64,000 nt of DNA. Origin: Skeletonema tropicum. Lineage: Eukaryota; Bacillariophyta; Thalassiosirophyceae; Thalassiosirales; Thalassiosiraceae. The notes beneath the pieces are model-generated. The model saw only the letters and a list, made by a program, of their open reading frames with translations. It was not told the origin of the DNA and ran no database searches. Shown one piece after another: positions 34,210-45,225 of this stretch; the first letter of the stretch is position 1, and every line of letters starts with the position of its first letter. Made by a program: the position numbers and the translations under genes. The stretch spans positions 1,364,001 through 1,428,000 of the forward strand of contig CM074145.1 of assembly GCA_037178625.1 (NCBI GenBank), in the 5' to 3' direction.

Positions 34210-34575
34210 TTAGGAATTTATTGAAGATGTTTTAATGATAGGAAATACTAGTTACCGACGACAACAACAAAGTCAAAGTAAATCACTTCACTGGAGCGTT
34301 CCAGCTTCCAGCTCCACTCGGTATGCCTTGTTTTCACGCAATCTATCTCTTGGAATGAGCCGTCAAAAGAAGATGAGTTAGTCATTGCCTCCCTAATGAT
34401 CTTCAGCTCCAGGGAGTCTGCTCAAGAAGAGGTACACTCCTCGAAAGACTACTTAGTTTGAGGCAGCATCAAAACAACTTGTTCATCAAAGCAAAAGTAG
34501 GCTGTCGGAGGGAAGTCTTCGACAAAGACAGATGTCTTATCAAATTTTCATCATTTTCTTCTCACGTCTCAAAAC
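34210..34575. other. Intergenic
   Basis: 3' flank of the sulfotransferase-like gene; no gene or repeat recognised before the inverted-repeat element that starts near 34576. Confidence 0.5.
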
Positions 34576-34727
34576 CAGGGCTATACCTAGTCCGAAAAAA
34601 CGTAGGTACCTACGTATTGGGTAATACCCATCCGTATTTTCGAGTGGGTACGTATTACTTGGTTACGTACCCATTACCTAGGTGAACCCGTTAGGTGCGA
34701 GTTTGGTCCTTGAATGGGTACTTTTCT

Positions 34728-35162
34728 AGAAAAGTTCGCCCGTGACTTGGTAGGAAAGTCAGACCGTGGCCTTTCTTGTGTCAAACGTCAGAGGTTCGAG
34801 GAACAATTGATTCACGAGGGACAGCAAACGAGGTGCTTTGAGCGCCTACTTTGCAGCTACAATCGTAGCGTTGACTTGGACTGAATACTGGTTTACTGTG
34901 TACTTTGAGGCTTGTACGCAGCTATTCTGTTGTAACGTTTAATGATACTAAGTAAAAGACGGCTTGTCACTACATGAGTGACAAGTACGCGCCTTCGGGA
35001 TATCGGTTGTGCTTAGAATAGATAGTTAGCTGTGCTATTTCTGTAGGTTAGGTACACATTTCGGGGGTTAGCTGCAGACAGTCTAGTGTGACGTGTGGCA
35101 GCAGGATTTACGACAGATGTTACCGTGAGAGGATATACAATCTCCACGGGCGATGTTTTGTA
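34728..35162. repeat. Left LTR, 435 bp
   Basis: Nearly identical to 39055-39489; I count about four substitutions (for example cttgtg/ctcgtg and gagggac/gaggaac), about 99% identity. This indicates recent insertion. Confidence 0.85.
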
Positions 35163-36973
35163 GTTTATCATGATCCATAGTTCATAGCTGTTTGTCAGGG
35201 GACGGAAGGGCTATGTTGGTTAGTAATGCTTCTGCTGAAGCAGTGAATCGTCAGTGAAGGTGTTGAGAACAATAGTGTCCTAGAAATGTTGGGAACATCT
35301 TCGACGTATGTGTGCGCCAAGGGTGCAATAGTGGCGGTAGAATCTGCCAATCCATCAGTCCGTTGTGGGAAATTAGATCGTATCCTCTAGGCTCAGGGTC
35401 TTTTGCAGTAGTGACTGTGAGTAGTGTGGCAAGCTTTCACTAGCAAGGGACCGCAACCAGACACACAAGACACACGTGTGGGCGTGGTTTTCACCAAGAG
35501 CTGCAATCAGGGTAGGGGAGAACATGAGCTCCTTTTCCTTCATCTTGCCATGAGAAACAATTCCAGCATGTTGGAAGGTAAATACGATGAACGAGGACCA
35601 CAAGGACGAGCATGTCGGAAGCCTATGAGTGTTAGATTCCAAGTGACATGTGATAATGATCTGGTTAGGCTTACTAGTGGGTGCACTGGAGCTGTGAGCA
35701 ACCAATGCTCAGCCGTGAGATTTGTGATGGTTTAGTCTGGTGAGGGATAAATATCTAGATTTGACATCCAGCCAGGTGGTAGTGGTACAGTGGATGGACA
35801 AGACGTCATCCTGCCGGCCACCAAGTGGTAAAGAAGAACATGGATAAATCTGGGAGGAGAGATTTGACATCCAGCCAGGCGAGGACAAGTGAAGTGCTGC
35901 GAGTCGTTGCAGCGAGAAGAATTGATTAGAGATCAGTTGGTGGAGGTTGATACGATGAGGAGTGTCGACGAGTTTCATCAAGATTTATATCAGTTCTTAG
36001 TGGAGTGGTTCCACGAAGTCTTCCGAGATCTAGTGAAGTGTGAGATAGATTCGTTTGAGGAGGATTATTCTTAACCACATCTCTCAGCGAGGGGACAAGT
36101 GTGAGGGAATGATTAGCTCGTTGTGATGACGTATATCAAATTGGCTGATAACCAGACGCATATCATGATGGCAAATTCGTGCTCTAGCGCCTGCGCTGAG
36201 GTGATGGTGGTGAAGAAAGGGGACAGGAAGAGCCCTTGTCAAGGATTCTAGTTTATGGCCTAGTATGGCAAAGCCGTAATTGAATCAGAAACAGTAGTCA
36301 GCAGGAGGCGTCCAAGAAGGAATAATATGCATGAGCTTTGTGAAGCCAAGTACGATGTGTGATGCGCGTATAATGATCCTCATTGTGAAATCAAGTACGA
36401 TGTGTGATTTGCGTATGATGATCCTCATTGTGAAGCCAAGTACAACGGTTGATGTGTGTATATCTTTCTCCTTTATGCTGATGAATTAGACCAGAGTACA
36501 CCGATCAGATGGGATGGTAAGGTACTTGGTAAAGAAGTCGGAACGAACCGGAACAGGAGTAGTGATACCTGTAGGCTGGATTGACAGAGTAGAAGTGTCA
36601 TTCATTCGTTGAGCTGAAGAAGTTGCCGAGGAGGATAGTATGTGTGGCAATTGGCATACCGCACATGATACAAGTCTTCGAGGGTTTGTACTTGAGCGAT
36701 CTGACATTCTTATTGAGAGCAACGAGCGTTGCGTGAAATCGAGATTAGGTAGGCCTGAAATACTCCAAGTGTTCGTCGTGCCGAAGATAGTAGGCGGTGA
36801 TAAAGTGACGAACGGAGGTGACCTCGGAGCATGAGCAGAGAGGAGTTTGGCACCTGATTGATAGTGTGATGAGACGTCGATAAGTTGCTGTGTTGCGTTT
36901 TACATGGCGGTGATAGAATGACTTGAGACGATACATCATTATTTCCAAGAGACGTTCCTGTTAGTGGTTAGAC

Positions 36974-37206
36974 AGGGGACATGATTGGAAGAGCGGTCCT
37001 TATATTTGAACATGCTGAATCGAAGTGTTGTGAGGAATGACTAGTACTTCGATGCAGAGGGGACAAGTCGAGATGAGAGATACTTCCGCGAGGGGACAAG
37101 ACAGATTGATCAATGCTGTGTAGTTCACTTAGGAAGAGTCCTTATGTTTGAATGTGCTGAATTGAAGTGTGGGTGTAGAAAACAACTACTTCAATTCAGA
37201 GGGGAC
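36974..37206 (+). repeat. Hairpin-AGGGGAC modules inside the LTR element
   Basis: Arms 37157-37167 (ctgaattgaag) and 37189-37199 (cttcaattcag) form a perfect 11-bp inverted repeat with a 21-nt loop, and aggggac follows at once (37200-37206). A sister module has arms 37015-37025 and 37047-37057 (10 of 11 pairs), again followed directly by aggggac (37058-37064). Both are preceded by similar 'gtccttat-tttga' sequence, so they are duplicates. The motif aggggac also occurs at 36974 and 37091. Confidence 0.75.
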
Positions 37207-39054
37207 AGATTTCAGGATGGATGAGCAAGTGTTCTATGAGATGGTGCAGATCTGGAATGCAAGGCTGTTCGGGTGATGGTAATCATGGCATCTAAGATGG
37301 CTGTTCTCACGAGGTCATGGTACTAATGACCGCTGGGAGGATTGCTTACATCGATTGAAGTTGCGGTTGTAGATAGTGTTTCTAGCAGCGCGAGAAATCG
37401 AAGTGGGATGTTATTCTGCCGCTACCAAAGATAGTTTGTAAGGGGACTGCGTGAAGCCACAGGAGAACTGCTTTGATGTCTGGAATGAAATAGAAATGAA
37501 GATGCAGTAGTCACGACAATTGTGTGTTGAGACGAAGGTTACATCGAAAATCAGTCAGTCAGGATAACAGCGGTTGAGTCTAGTATTTGTTGGCTCTGAA
37601 GTTGTGCTGTTGTGATTGGCGTTGCGATACAGAAGATACATGGGTGAGAAATGTGTCTTGTGTCGAACAACTGTGTGTTGATTGAGTCTAGCTGTGTTAG
37701 CGTGCATGGCGGTAATAAAGTGACTCGGGATCGACTGCAGACAAAGTCTGATGGGATCGTTGCCGCAATTATAGGAGTGGACAACCTAAGTAGGATTGCA
37801 AGGCGGCGAGACATATCAGCAAGATTCTGAAACCAAAGAATTGATAACAAATATGCTTGAGGCGCGAAAAGATTAGTGGTTGATTAAGCTAAGGTTTTAT
37901 GTGAAGTGCATCGCAGCAGATGGGCTGAAGTGGCACGAGCGGAAAGCTTTGGCACATATCGATGCTGGACATCTTAGACAGAGTGCAGAGTCTAGTGGAC
38001 GTTCAAGGAATGGACGTACGGGACAGAGTACAGTGCTGTCGCGGTCTGCCGATGTATTTGTTGAGATCAAGACTTGGTGCGATATAACAACATGGTTTGG
38101 CTTGGGTCTTTGAGTCAGGGTACGTGAGGCTTTAACCTTTCGGTTCAGCGGGCAGAGGCTCGGTTGAGGGGACGTTTAGCTAAATGATGGAAGAGTTTCA
38201 TCATATGACTCATTGAACAGCGCGAACTGTGGGGAGAGCCTAAGGAGGTGAATGGACAGAGGATACTTACACTGATGCTCCAGTGGATAAGACTGAAAGT
38301 AGTGCTGCGTTTGAGTGTTCGCAGGACAGTTGCTCTGAAGTTAATCCAATGGAAATGCATCGGCATTGTGTCACGAGCTATAGGTTGGTAGCTTGCTCTA
38401 TCTCTGTTTAGATTCTCTCTGAGGGGTTATTTATCCACCGATGGTGACAGAAGAAAACGAATCTGTGACGGTTCGTATGTGCGATCGGGATGATTGGCAT
38501 GAACAGCAGTTTATTGAAGTAGGCGAGTATCGATGCACCTATGGTTCGAATTGTGAGTATATCTCGACGATTTGGGACGTTAGTGTTGACAGAAAGATGT
38601 GGCTTCTAGCACATTTATTGCTACTTTGAGGGGACTTCTGGCTTAGTCCTTGGAACTACTGTGACCGGATGTTTGGCAGGTCCGGGTGAAATATAACAAC
38701 TGGTGCTGAAGCTTCGTGCTAGTACGGTAAGTTGTTTGGTGATGCGATAGATGCATAGACTTGCTCTGCGAGATAATGCATTAGACTTGAACGCAAGTTC
38801 GAGCTGATTGTGACTTTAGCTACGACGGTATCTGGGATACTAGGTCGGATAGCTGAGTTGAAAACTTTTGAAAGTTGTCGTCGAGAAATGAGAATGATAG
38901 TCTGCAAAGATATCGTGGTATTTCAGGAGTGATGCAACGAGTATGAGGTATGTTGTGGTTGCGCAAGCGATTACAAATTTGGAAAGATTCGGTGACTTAT
39001 GTATCGAGGCAGAATTGAGTTGATTGGGCAATCGACGTCAATCCTGAGGGGACT

Positions 39055-39489
39055 AGAAAAGTTCGCCCGTGACTTGGTAGGAAAGTCAGACCGTGGCCTT
39101 TCTCGTGTCAAACGTCAGAGGTTCGAGGAACAATTGATTCACGAGGAACAGCAAACGAGGTGCTTTGAGCGCCTACTTTGCAGCTACAATCGTAGCGTTG
39201 ACTTGGACTGAATACTGGTTTACTGTGTACTTTGAGGCTTGTACGCAGCTATTCTGTTGTAACGTTTAATGATACTAAGTAAAAGACGGCTTGTCACTAC
39301 ATGAGTGACAAGTACGCGCCTTCGGGATATCGGTTGTGCTTAGAATAGATAGTTAGCTGTGCTATTTCTGTAGGTTAGATACACATTTCGGGGGTTAGCT
39401 GCAGACAGTCTAGTGTGACGTGTGGCAGCAGGATTTACGACAGATGTTACCGTGAGAGGATGTACAATCTCCACGGGCGATGTTTTGTA
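39055..39489. repeat. Right LTR, 435 bp
   Basis: Partner of 34728-35162; it is preceded by the purine tract at 39046-39053 and followed by the tttct duplication at 39490-39494. Confidence 0.85.
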
Positions 39490-39725
39490 TTTCTGAAGAA
39501 TTTCGGCTATTTCAGGGGTAAATTTCGCAATTTTACGGGTATTTCGAGCTCTTTTGTACCTGATTAGGAGTACCCAGAAGGTAGTTACCCTTAGGTAAGT
39601 ACGTATCAGGTAAGTACCCATACTGAAATCGAGCACGTACGTACGCAATAGTTACACCCAATACCCAAAAAATACCTGATACCTAGGTATTTTTTCGGTG
39701 GGTACGGAGTGGGTATACAGCCCTG

Positions 39726-40323
39726 CTGGCAACGTTTTCAGGCTGTGGGCTGCAACTCAGGTCACGTTGGGGCGCTGCAACTCAGGTCACGTTTCGATCA
39801 CGTGATGCAACTCAGGTTGACGTAGGAATAGTACTAATCCAAGATCCTTTCGATCACATAGTTTGAAATCCATTATGAACGTGACATCCCAGATCTTTTG
39901 CGCGTGCGTAGGTAAATACGGCTGGAGGGCATGGGGCGTGCCCCCAATGAGACAACTTGCCCGCCTGTAAAACTTCCCGCCGAGAGAGGCAATCTCGACT
40001 GTCGGCGCAATGATGCAATATTACATCAACTTCACGACGCATAAATCGCCGCTGATGGTAGGTCAAATAGTAATCTGGAGTGCCCACAAGACCTAAATTT
40101 TATGCAGATTTCAATTTTGCACTCCACGGGCTGGTAGATGCAACGGTCGCTTTCACGATGCTTATGATTTTGCACATTTTTCACCACCTCGCTTCACTAT
40201 CATCCACTTATAGTGCACAAATGCCATTCCATAGCAGTTTATCAATCAAATACTATTTAGAATGCGTCAACATATATTTATTTATGTGCAAATTAAACAA
40301 ATATTAATCAATAACAATCATCG
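39726..40323. other. Intergenic
   Basis: Near its start 'tgcaactcaggt' recurs three times (about 39750-39815). No gene or RNA recognised. Confidence 0.45.
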
Positions 40324-41369
40324 TCATTTCCTTCTTGGTGGCATGCACCCCGTACCATCCCAAGGGAAGTCTTCTTCGTACAACTCTTCAGGTACAGTGC
40401 AAGTGTCCCAAACTTTGACGTTGCTGTCTCTCATCGCTCTTCCATTAACGTCTCTTGTAATCACTAATTGATGATATTGCCTCCAAGCATCATCTGCATA
40501 CTCCCTACCACATTTCCTACATCACATCTTTGATTTCTTTCTTTTCCTTGGCTGGGGCACGGCAGTAGCAGGCTTGGGCTCATCTGCATCACCATCACAG
40601 TTTGTTACAGTTATTTGCTAGTCCTCAGTATCAATTGCATCCGTAAAGGGCTGCGCAACTACCGGCATTTCAAGTTGACCAAACTCGGGAAGATACGTGA
40701 CAGCTGTAGCTCGATTGATGTGCTTATCGTGCAACACTGTGATAGCCGGAGTGTGAGGACGAAGAGTGGCTGCCTCTACCGCCCTCCTCTTCATAGATTT
40801 ATAGGCATTCTGAAGATGACTGGCTCTTTTGTACGTCAATGTTGGCTTGGAATGACCAAGAGTATCGACCCAGCTGTTCCAACTTGTAGCGAAGTCAGAC
40901 CATCTTATTCCAGAGTAGTTATCGGCTTCATCTGTTCCTCCCTGGAAGTTACCGCCATTGTCTTTAAAGTATTCCCATTCGTCGTTTGAGCGCATTCTCT
41001 CTGTCGATCGATTTCTCCCAGTGAGTTTCGACAACCAACTCGAAGAAGTATATCGAGGGCAGCCTCCACTCCAGCATCAAGTCCATCATCGGAGAGATCA
41101 TCCGCAGCTGCTGCCGCCATTCTGTCGAGCTCATCATCTACATCGGAATCGTCACCAACCTGGCTTGGCGCTTGTGTGGTATTGATAATGCCAAAGGACT
41201 TACAAGTGCACTGTAATGACTTCGATGATAAGTACCCTCTCCGGAACGTCGACGTCTCCGCCATGCATGTCATTAGTGGCCGGCGAGTTTTCTCCTCTTT
41301 TTTTCTCCCCTTTTTTCGCCCCCAAATTTGTTGAAGCCCACAGCCTGAAAAAATTGCCGCCCTGCTCAA
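40324..41369 (-). pseudogene. Decayed protein gene with C-terminal cysteine motif
   Basis: Coding-like sequence runs from about 41369 to a stop at 40324 but is interrupted. An acidic, Ala-rich first part (DELDRMAAAAADDLSDDGLD) shifts frame near 41020. A middle part follows (NDEWEYFKDNGG, then SWVDTLGHSKPTLTYKRASH), then an in-frame TAG at about 40618 and an in-frame TGA just before CRKCGREYADDAWRQYHQL. The last segment ends FPWDGTGCMPPRRK. The CxxC at the end suggests a zinc site. I do not recognise the family; a transposon-derived gene is possible. Two nonsense codons plus a frameshift argue for a true pseudogene, not sequencing error. Confidence 0.55.
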
Positions 41370-41563
41370 AACGTTGCCAAGATGAGATTGACACGATTCG
41401 GCTTCGGACGTACATAGTACGAATTTTTGATCCTCTTACTACACCACGACTGTAGATTACTCGTTGCCGAACCATCTCATAATACGAAGCGACGAATAGT
41501 TGCTAAAACATCGTCTGCGTGCTCAAGAAGGCAGCATATTAACTAGTAGATAGAAAACGTACA

Positions 41564-42955
41564 ATGTCTGCAATCGACGAAACACTTCTTACAGTTTCTG
41601 CCGATGATGCCGACCCGTCTGCTGTTGTGGATGATAACATCCTTAACGACGAGGTGATGCCGCCAACACTAAATGAAGAGTCCGAGACGGAGCTGCCGGG
41701 TGATGATTGTAGTAGTTCTTCACAAGAAATTAGGATGATATCTGATGCTGAAAATGAGGACAAATCAGCGACGGAAGCAGCGGGAGCAGAAAAGGTGGAC
41801 AAGACTTCATTACTATCTTCTGATCACCAGAGAGTTTCCAACGAAACAACATCATCAGATAACGTAGAAGAGGTTAAAGATGAAATTGAAGTGGAGGTGC
41901 AGTTACCGTCGGAAGATTTGTCGACAGAGGTGGACACATCACGTGCAGAAAAAGACGCTGCGACCAATGAGGAACGTCAAGAAGAAAAAGAAATAGTCGA
42001 AGTGAAGACTTATGCGGAAGGTTGTGTTGATGACACCTTTGTCTCTGTGGAACTTTCATCTTCACCATCAAAGAATAATAATTCGTCGTATGAAGAGGTG
42101 GGGGTTCAGCAAGAAGAACAGCAACCTCTGATGATGATGGACGCTTCTCCTGTCTCAAATTCTGCTAATGCTGCTGCAGTTCTCATAAATCCCTCTCCTG
42201 AAGAAGTAGCAGCAACAGATGCAGCCGTGATGGTTCCGTCAAATAATTATGTAGCAACAGCTGCATCAAAGTCATCACTTAACATATCTCAACCACCCTC
42301 AACAACAACAGCAACAAAAACAACACGACGCCGTAAAATACTCCACCACCCCATCATATCCCACATAGCAACCAAACTCCCATGGGATCGTCTCTCCAAT
42401 GCCGGTAGTGCATGTGACATATTATTCAATTGTAAATATAGCATGAAACAAGTGGAAGATGAAGTACGTGAAGAATGTCGACGTGGAGTTACAGGGGAGG
42501 GGGTATACATTGAAGATAATGATGGTGGTTATGGCGTGTCCGGGAGAGAGGATGGGTATGTCAATGTTAGTTTGAATTCATGTAGTGATTATCAGTATCA
42601 GGAGGAGGGGTGTGAGGCGCAAGAGTTTGAAGAGATTTTGGGATGTTGCTCCATGTTGGATAATGATGAGGAGGATTCGGATGATGAGGATGTGGAATGT
42701 GTCGTGCCCGAGAATAGTGTTGCTTCGCAAAAAGTACCACATTTGGCTCACCCAATGATTGGGTTGGATGGGAGTCATGCCGTTGCGGATACCAATCAGG
42801 AGGGAGGAGAGGAGGAAGAGAGGGAGTATTCAGGCGATAATCGAGTGAACTACAACAATAATGAACTACAGCAGCAACAGCAATCGGAGAAAAGCTGGAA
42901 ACAATCAAATCCTTCTTTGGATATGATGTTGTACCGTCAATTTTTGAATGAGTGA
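41564..42955 (+). CDS. Acidic low-complexity protein
   Basis: A single uninterrupted frame of 463 residues with start context 'acgtacaatgtctg'. It is rich in E, D, S and T throughout, without a signal peptide or membrane segment. The only globular-looking part is about residues 258-330 (HHPIISHIATKLPWDRL, then CDILFNCKYSMKQVEDEV). A second acidic stretch (DNDEEDSDDEDVE) and a Q run (ELQQQQQSEKS) follow. I do not recognise it. Composition suggests a nuclear or cytosolic regulatory or scaffold protein, but this is a guess. The gene is convergent with the thioredoxin-DUF4395 gene at 43091, 135 bp apart. Confidence 0.65.
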   Translation: MSAIDETLLTVSADDADPSAVVDDNILNDEVMPPTLNEESETELPGDDCSSSSQEIRMISDAENEDKSATEAAGAEKVDKTSLLSSDHQRVSNETTSSDNVEEVKDEIEVEVQLPSEDLSTEVDTSRAEKDAATNEERQEEKEIVEVKTYAEGCVDDTFVSVELSSSPSKNNNSSYEEVGVQQEEQQPLMMMDASPVSNSANAAAVLINPSPEEVAATDAAVMVPSNNYVATAASKSSLNISQPPSTTTATKTTRRRKILHHPIISHIATKLPWDRLSNAGSACDILFNCKYSMKQVEDEVREECRRGVTGEGVYIEDNDGGYGVSGREDGYVNVSLNSCSDYQYQEEGCEAQEFEEILGCCSMLDNDEEDSDDEDVECVVPENSVASQKVPHLAHPMIGLDGSHAVADTNQEGGEEEEREYSGDNRVNYNNNELQQQQQSEKSWKQSNPSLDMMLYRQFLNE

Positions 42956-43090
42956 ATCTTTCTGAGGTTTTCTAATTGTAGGTATTCTATGTAATATTAA
43001 ACGATATTTAGGTGTAGGTTCATGCTAAATGCTGAACAGGATTAAACGAAGCACGGTATCTACTTCATCTTTTCAGTCCTTATCTCTTCA

Positions 43091-44297
43091 TCATAGCTTA
43101 CATTCTTTACACTCTTCCTTTCCGAGGTACTTAACAAGAACATTGTAAACGACACAACCTACACAAAAGCCTGCCGAACTCTCCAACCAAGTGAATAAGT
43201 TGCAAGTCAGCGCAATAGCAGCAACCGCAGCCTTATAGTCTTTTTCATCAATTTCATCTTTGAACTGACTTATGATAAAGCAAGAGAGGGCAAGCATCAA
43301 TCCGACACCTAATGAGGATAAGATGATATGAATCAAGGTACGAAGTTAGGTAAAAGAATCCGAAGCACAAGACAAGATCAATCCATTGAAGCTCACCCCA
43401 AGCAAAACGTTTAGGTTTCGCCGGCTTCCAGAGAGGCGAGGGCTGCAAGACTACAGCAACAAGAGTCGCAATAACGCCCAGAGGTGCAAAGGGAGTCAAC
43501 CCGAACAACATGCTTGTCACAAATTCCCATGATACGATGCCAAAAAAGATATTCACAAGAAGAAGCTTCATGTAGAATATGTTCATGATTACTACCCAGG
43601 TAATCATATTGAGCAATCCAGCTCGGATCCTAACAGCGTGCTCGTCCATATACATATCACCTGGATGCAAGGGTGACACATTTTTGTGCCCAAGTTGCCA
43701 CCACTTTCCATGGTTGCCATGAATGAAGAGACGATCCCATGCTGTGAGTGGAGCTGCCTGGCGTTTCTCAATGGATCCCCAAGGGAATCGTTTGAGGTTG
43801 GGATCAAGTTCGAGTATTTCACGAGCATTGGAGACTACAAATGGTTCATCCTTTTCAAAGTCTTTGTTCTGGAGAATCATCAATGCTGGGATAGTCTTCA
43901 ATCCAAAGAGGTCTCTCATTTGTGCAGTCTTGGAGAGGTCATAGTCCATAACATCAATGCCTTGAACCTTCTTGAAGGACTCTTCATAGTTTAGAGCATC
44001 CCGATCATTGGAAACAAAGATGACTTTTGTCTTCTTCGCCGCAAAGGCAGGAGCTGCTGCGACGACAGTGGGAGCGAATTCTTTGCAGAAAGGGCAGTAA
44101 TTAGCTCCGAAAAAGAGAGCTAGGTATTCGTAGCCATCAAGCGCATCGGGGATGGACTCGTAGGATAATTCTTGAAGTCCTTTCTCGACGTCGTCGCCGC
44201 TCTTCGTCTTTGTATTCAGGCGTAGTTCATCGCCAAAGAGTTTCAAGCGCCAGTCATTTGGTTTTGTTGTATCGTTAGGGTTGATTTTTGTACTCAT
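43091..44297 (-). CDS. Thioredoxin-like/DUF4395 membrane protein (copy 1)
   Basis: Two exons (44297-43397 and 43308-43091) with an 88-bp GT...AG intron give 372 residues. I chose Met at 44297 because it is shared with the copy at 49472; an upstream in-frame Met is not conserved. The N-terminal half is a nucleoredoxin/tryparedoxin-type thioredoxin fold with a CPFC active site (Cys68 and Cys71) and the cis-Pro loop TIPALMIL. The C-terminal half matches DUF4395: DEHAVRIRAGLLN, several hydrophobic segments, PKRFAW across the splice, and a terminal cysteine block (AGFCVGC and KEECKEC). The fusion suggests a membrane-anchored dithiol-disulfide oxidoreductase. The compartment is unclear since there is no N-terminal signal peptide. 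Confidence 0.8.
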
Positions 44298-45225
44298 CTT
44301 GAGATTGTGAAGTTGATTCATATGGATGTGTATGATGGTACATATTTTTTCCTTCATCAGCTATTCGAAATATTTCAATCGTTACGCAACAACAAGAAGC
44401 GAAGCCCAAGAATGGGAATGGATTACAAACTACTGTGCAGATGCACTCACCTAACCTATTCAACGTTGAGCTCCAACAATATCATACTCCTAATAACTTA
44501 CAGTAGAAACTAAAATAGCAATCAACTGTGCATCAACATCACTCTTGATTCAACTGACTAATCCACACCGTCAGCACTAGTTGTCAAGTTGTATCACTTT
44601 TTGTTTTATGAGCTCTCCATTTGCATTTGAATTGTGTGAGCTGTCGTGCATTGATGGATGAGAACTCAGAGCCTTACTTATGCGTGTGTGGGGCTTCGGT
44701 TATTTCTGTGCTACGGTAAAAAACGTATCACTGGTATTTTGAACAAGAAAAGCATCTGTGAATATCTTCGTTGTTGTTCGTAAATGTCCGCTTCTTCGGG
44801 GATTCCTCCGGACAAACTTTAATGTACTCCGCGCTCCCACTCCCAAGTTCAAGTGCAGGGGGCTGGGAGGTCATGGTCATTATTTAGTCACGTCAACCAG
44901 CGCGCGGTGGCTTTTCGAAGAAGTATTTGTTGATCGATGTATCGTAAGTGATTGACCATCTGGTGACAATGCGATTCAGACGAGGCGAAGATGCACAAGA
45001 GAGGTAGTCGATGAATCTGTCAGTGCGTCTAAGAAACTCTGTGCCAGAGGTATTCTGTGTTTGAGTGCGAGGATCTTCATGGCAGGGCGGGACCCACAAG
45101 ATAGCTTCTTTTTTCACGAGGAGTGAAAGAGAAAGAAACACACAAGAGATGATCAATACATTCCCCCCCCTAATTTATCTCAGTACGTTTCGACATCAGA
45201 TTACAGGCAGAACGAAAATCCCCAC
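44298..45225. other. Upstream region of copy 1 with an insertion relative to copy 2
   Basis: The block 'ttgtcaagttgtatcact', found about 30 bp upstream of the start codon in copy 2 (49508), lies about 290 bp upstream here (44580). Roughly 250 bp was therefore gained in copy 1 or lost in copy 2. Homology to copy 2 resumes to about 44890 (gtcatggtcatt). Beyond that I see no gene up to 45225. Confidence 0.6.

Larger units (their letters stand above)
34728..39489. mobile_element. Large non-coding LTR element (LARD-like)
   Basis: Two 435-bp direct repeats (34728-35162 and 39055-39489) enclose 3,892 bp. The 5-mer tttct flanks the element on both sides (34723-34727 and 39490-39494), consistent with a target-site duplication. 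A purine run 'gaggggac' sits directly before the right repeat (39046-39053), as a polypurine tract would. No open frame exceeds about 100 codons and no gag, protease, reverse transcriptase or integrase motif is visible, so it must depend on proteins supplied in trans. The sequence right after the left repeat (tttatcatgatcc) loosely resembles an initiator-Met tRNA primer site. The termini read AG...TA rather than TG...CA, which is unusual. Confidence 0.75.
34576..39725. mobile_element. Outer inverted-repeat element split by an LTR element
   Basis: Left flank 34576-34680 and right flank 39600-39725 are related as inverted repeats. Shared blocks in inverted order include 'agggct-tatacc', 'ccgaaaaaa', 'ctaggta' and 'tattgggt', with many gtaccc/gggtac words. 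Without the LTR insertion (34723-39489) the outer element would be about 400 bp, the size of a MITE. The similarity is imperfect, so the ends are approximate. Confidence 0.5.

Noticed and set aside
35761..35881. Repeat 'tttgacatccagccagg' pair as an independent insertion
   Set aside because: Only 17 bp, inside the LTR element interior, which is full of short repeats; no further support.
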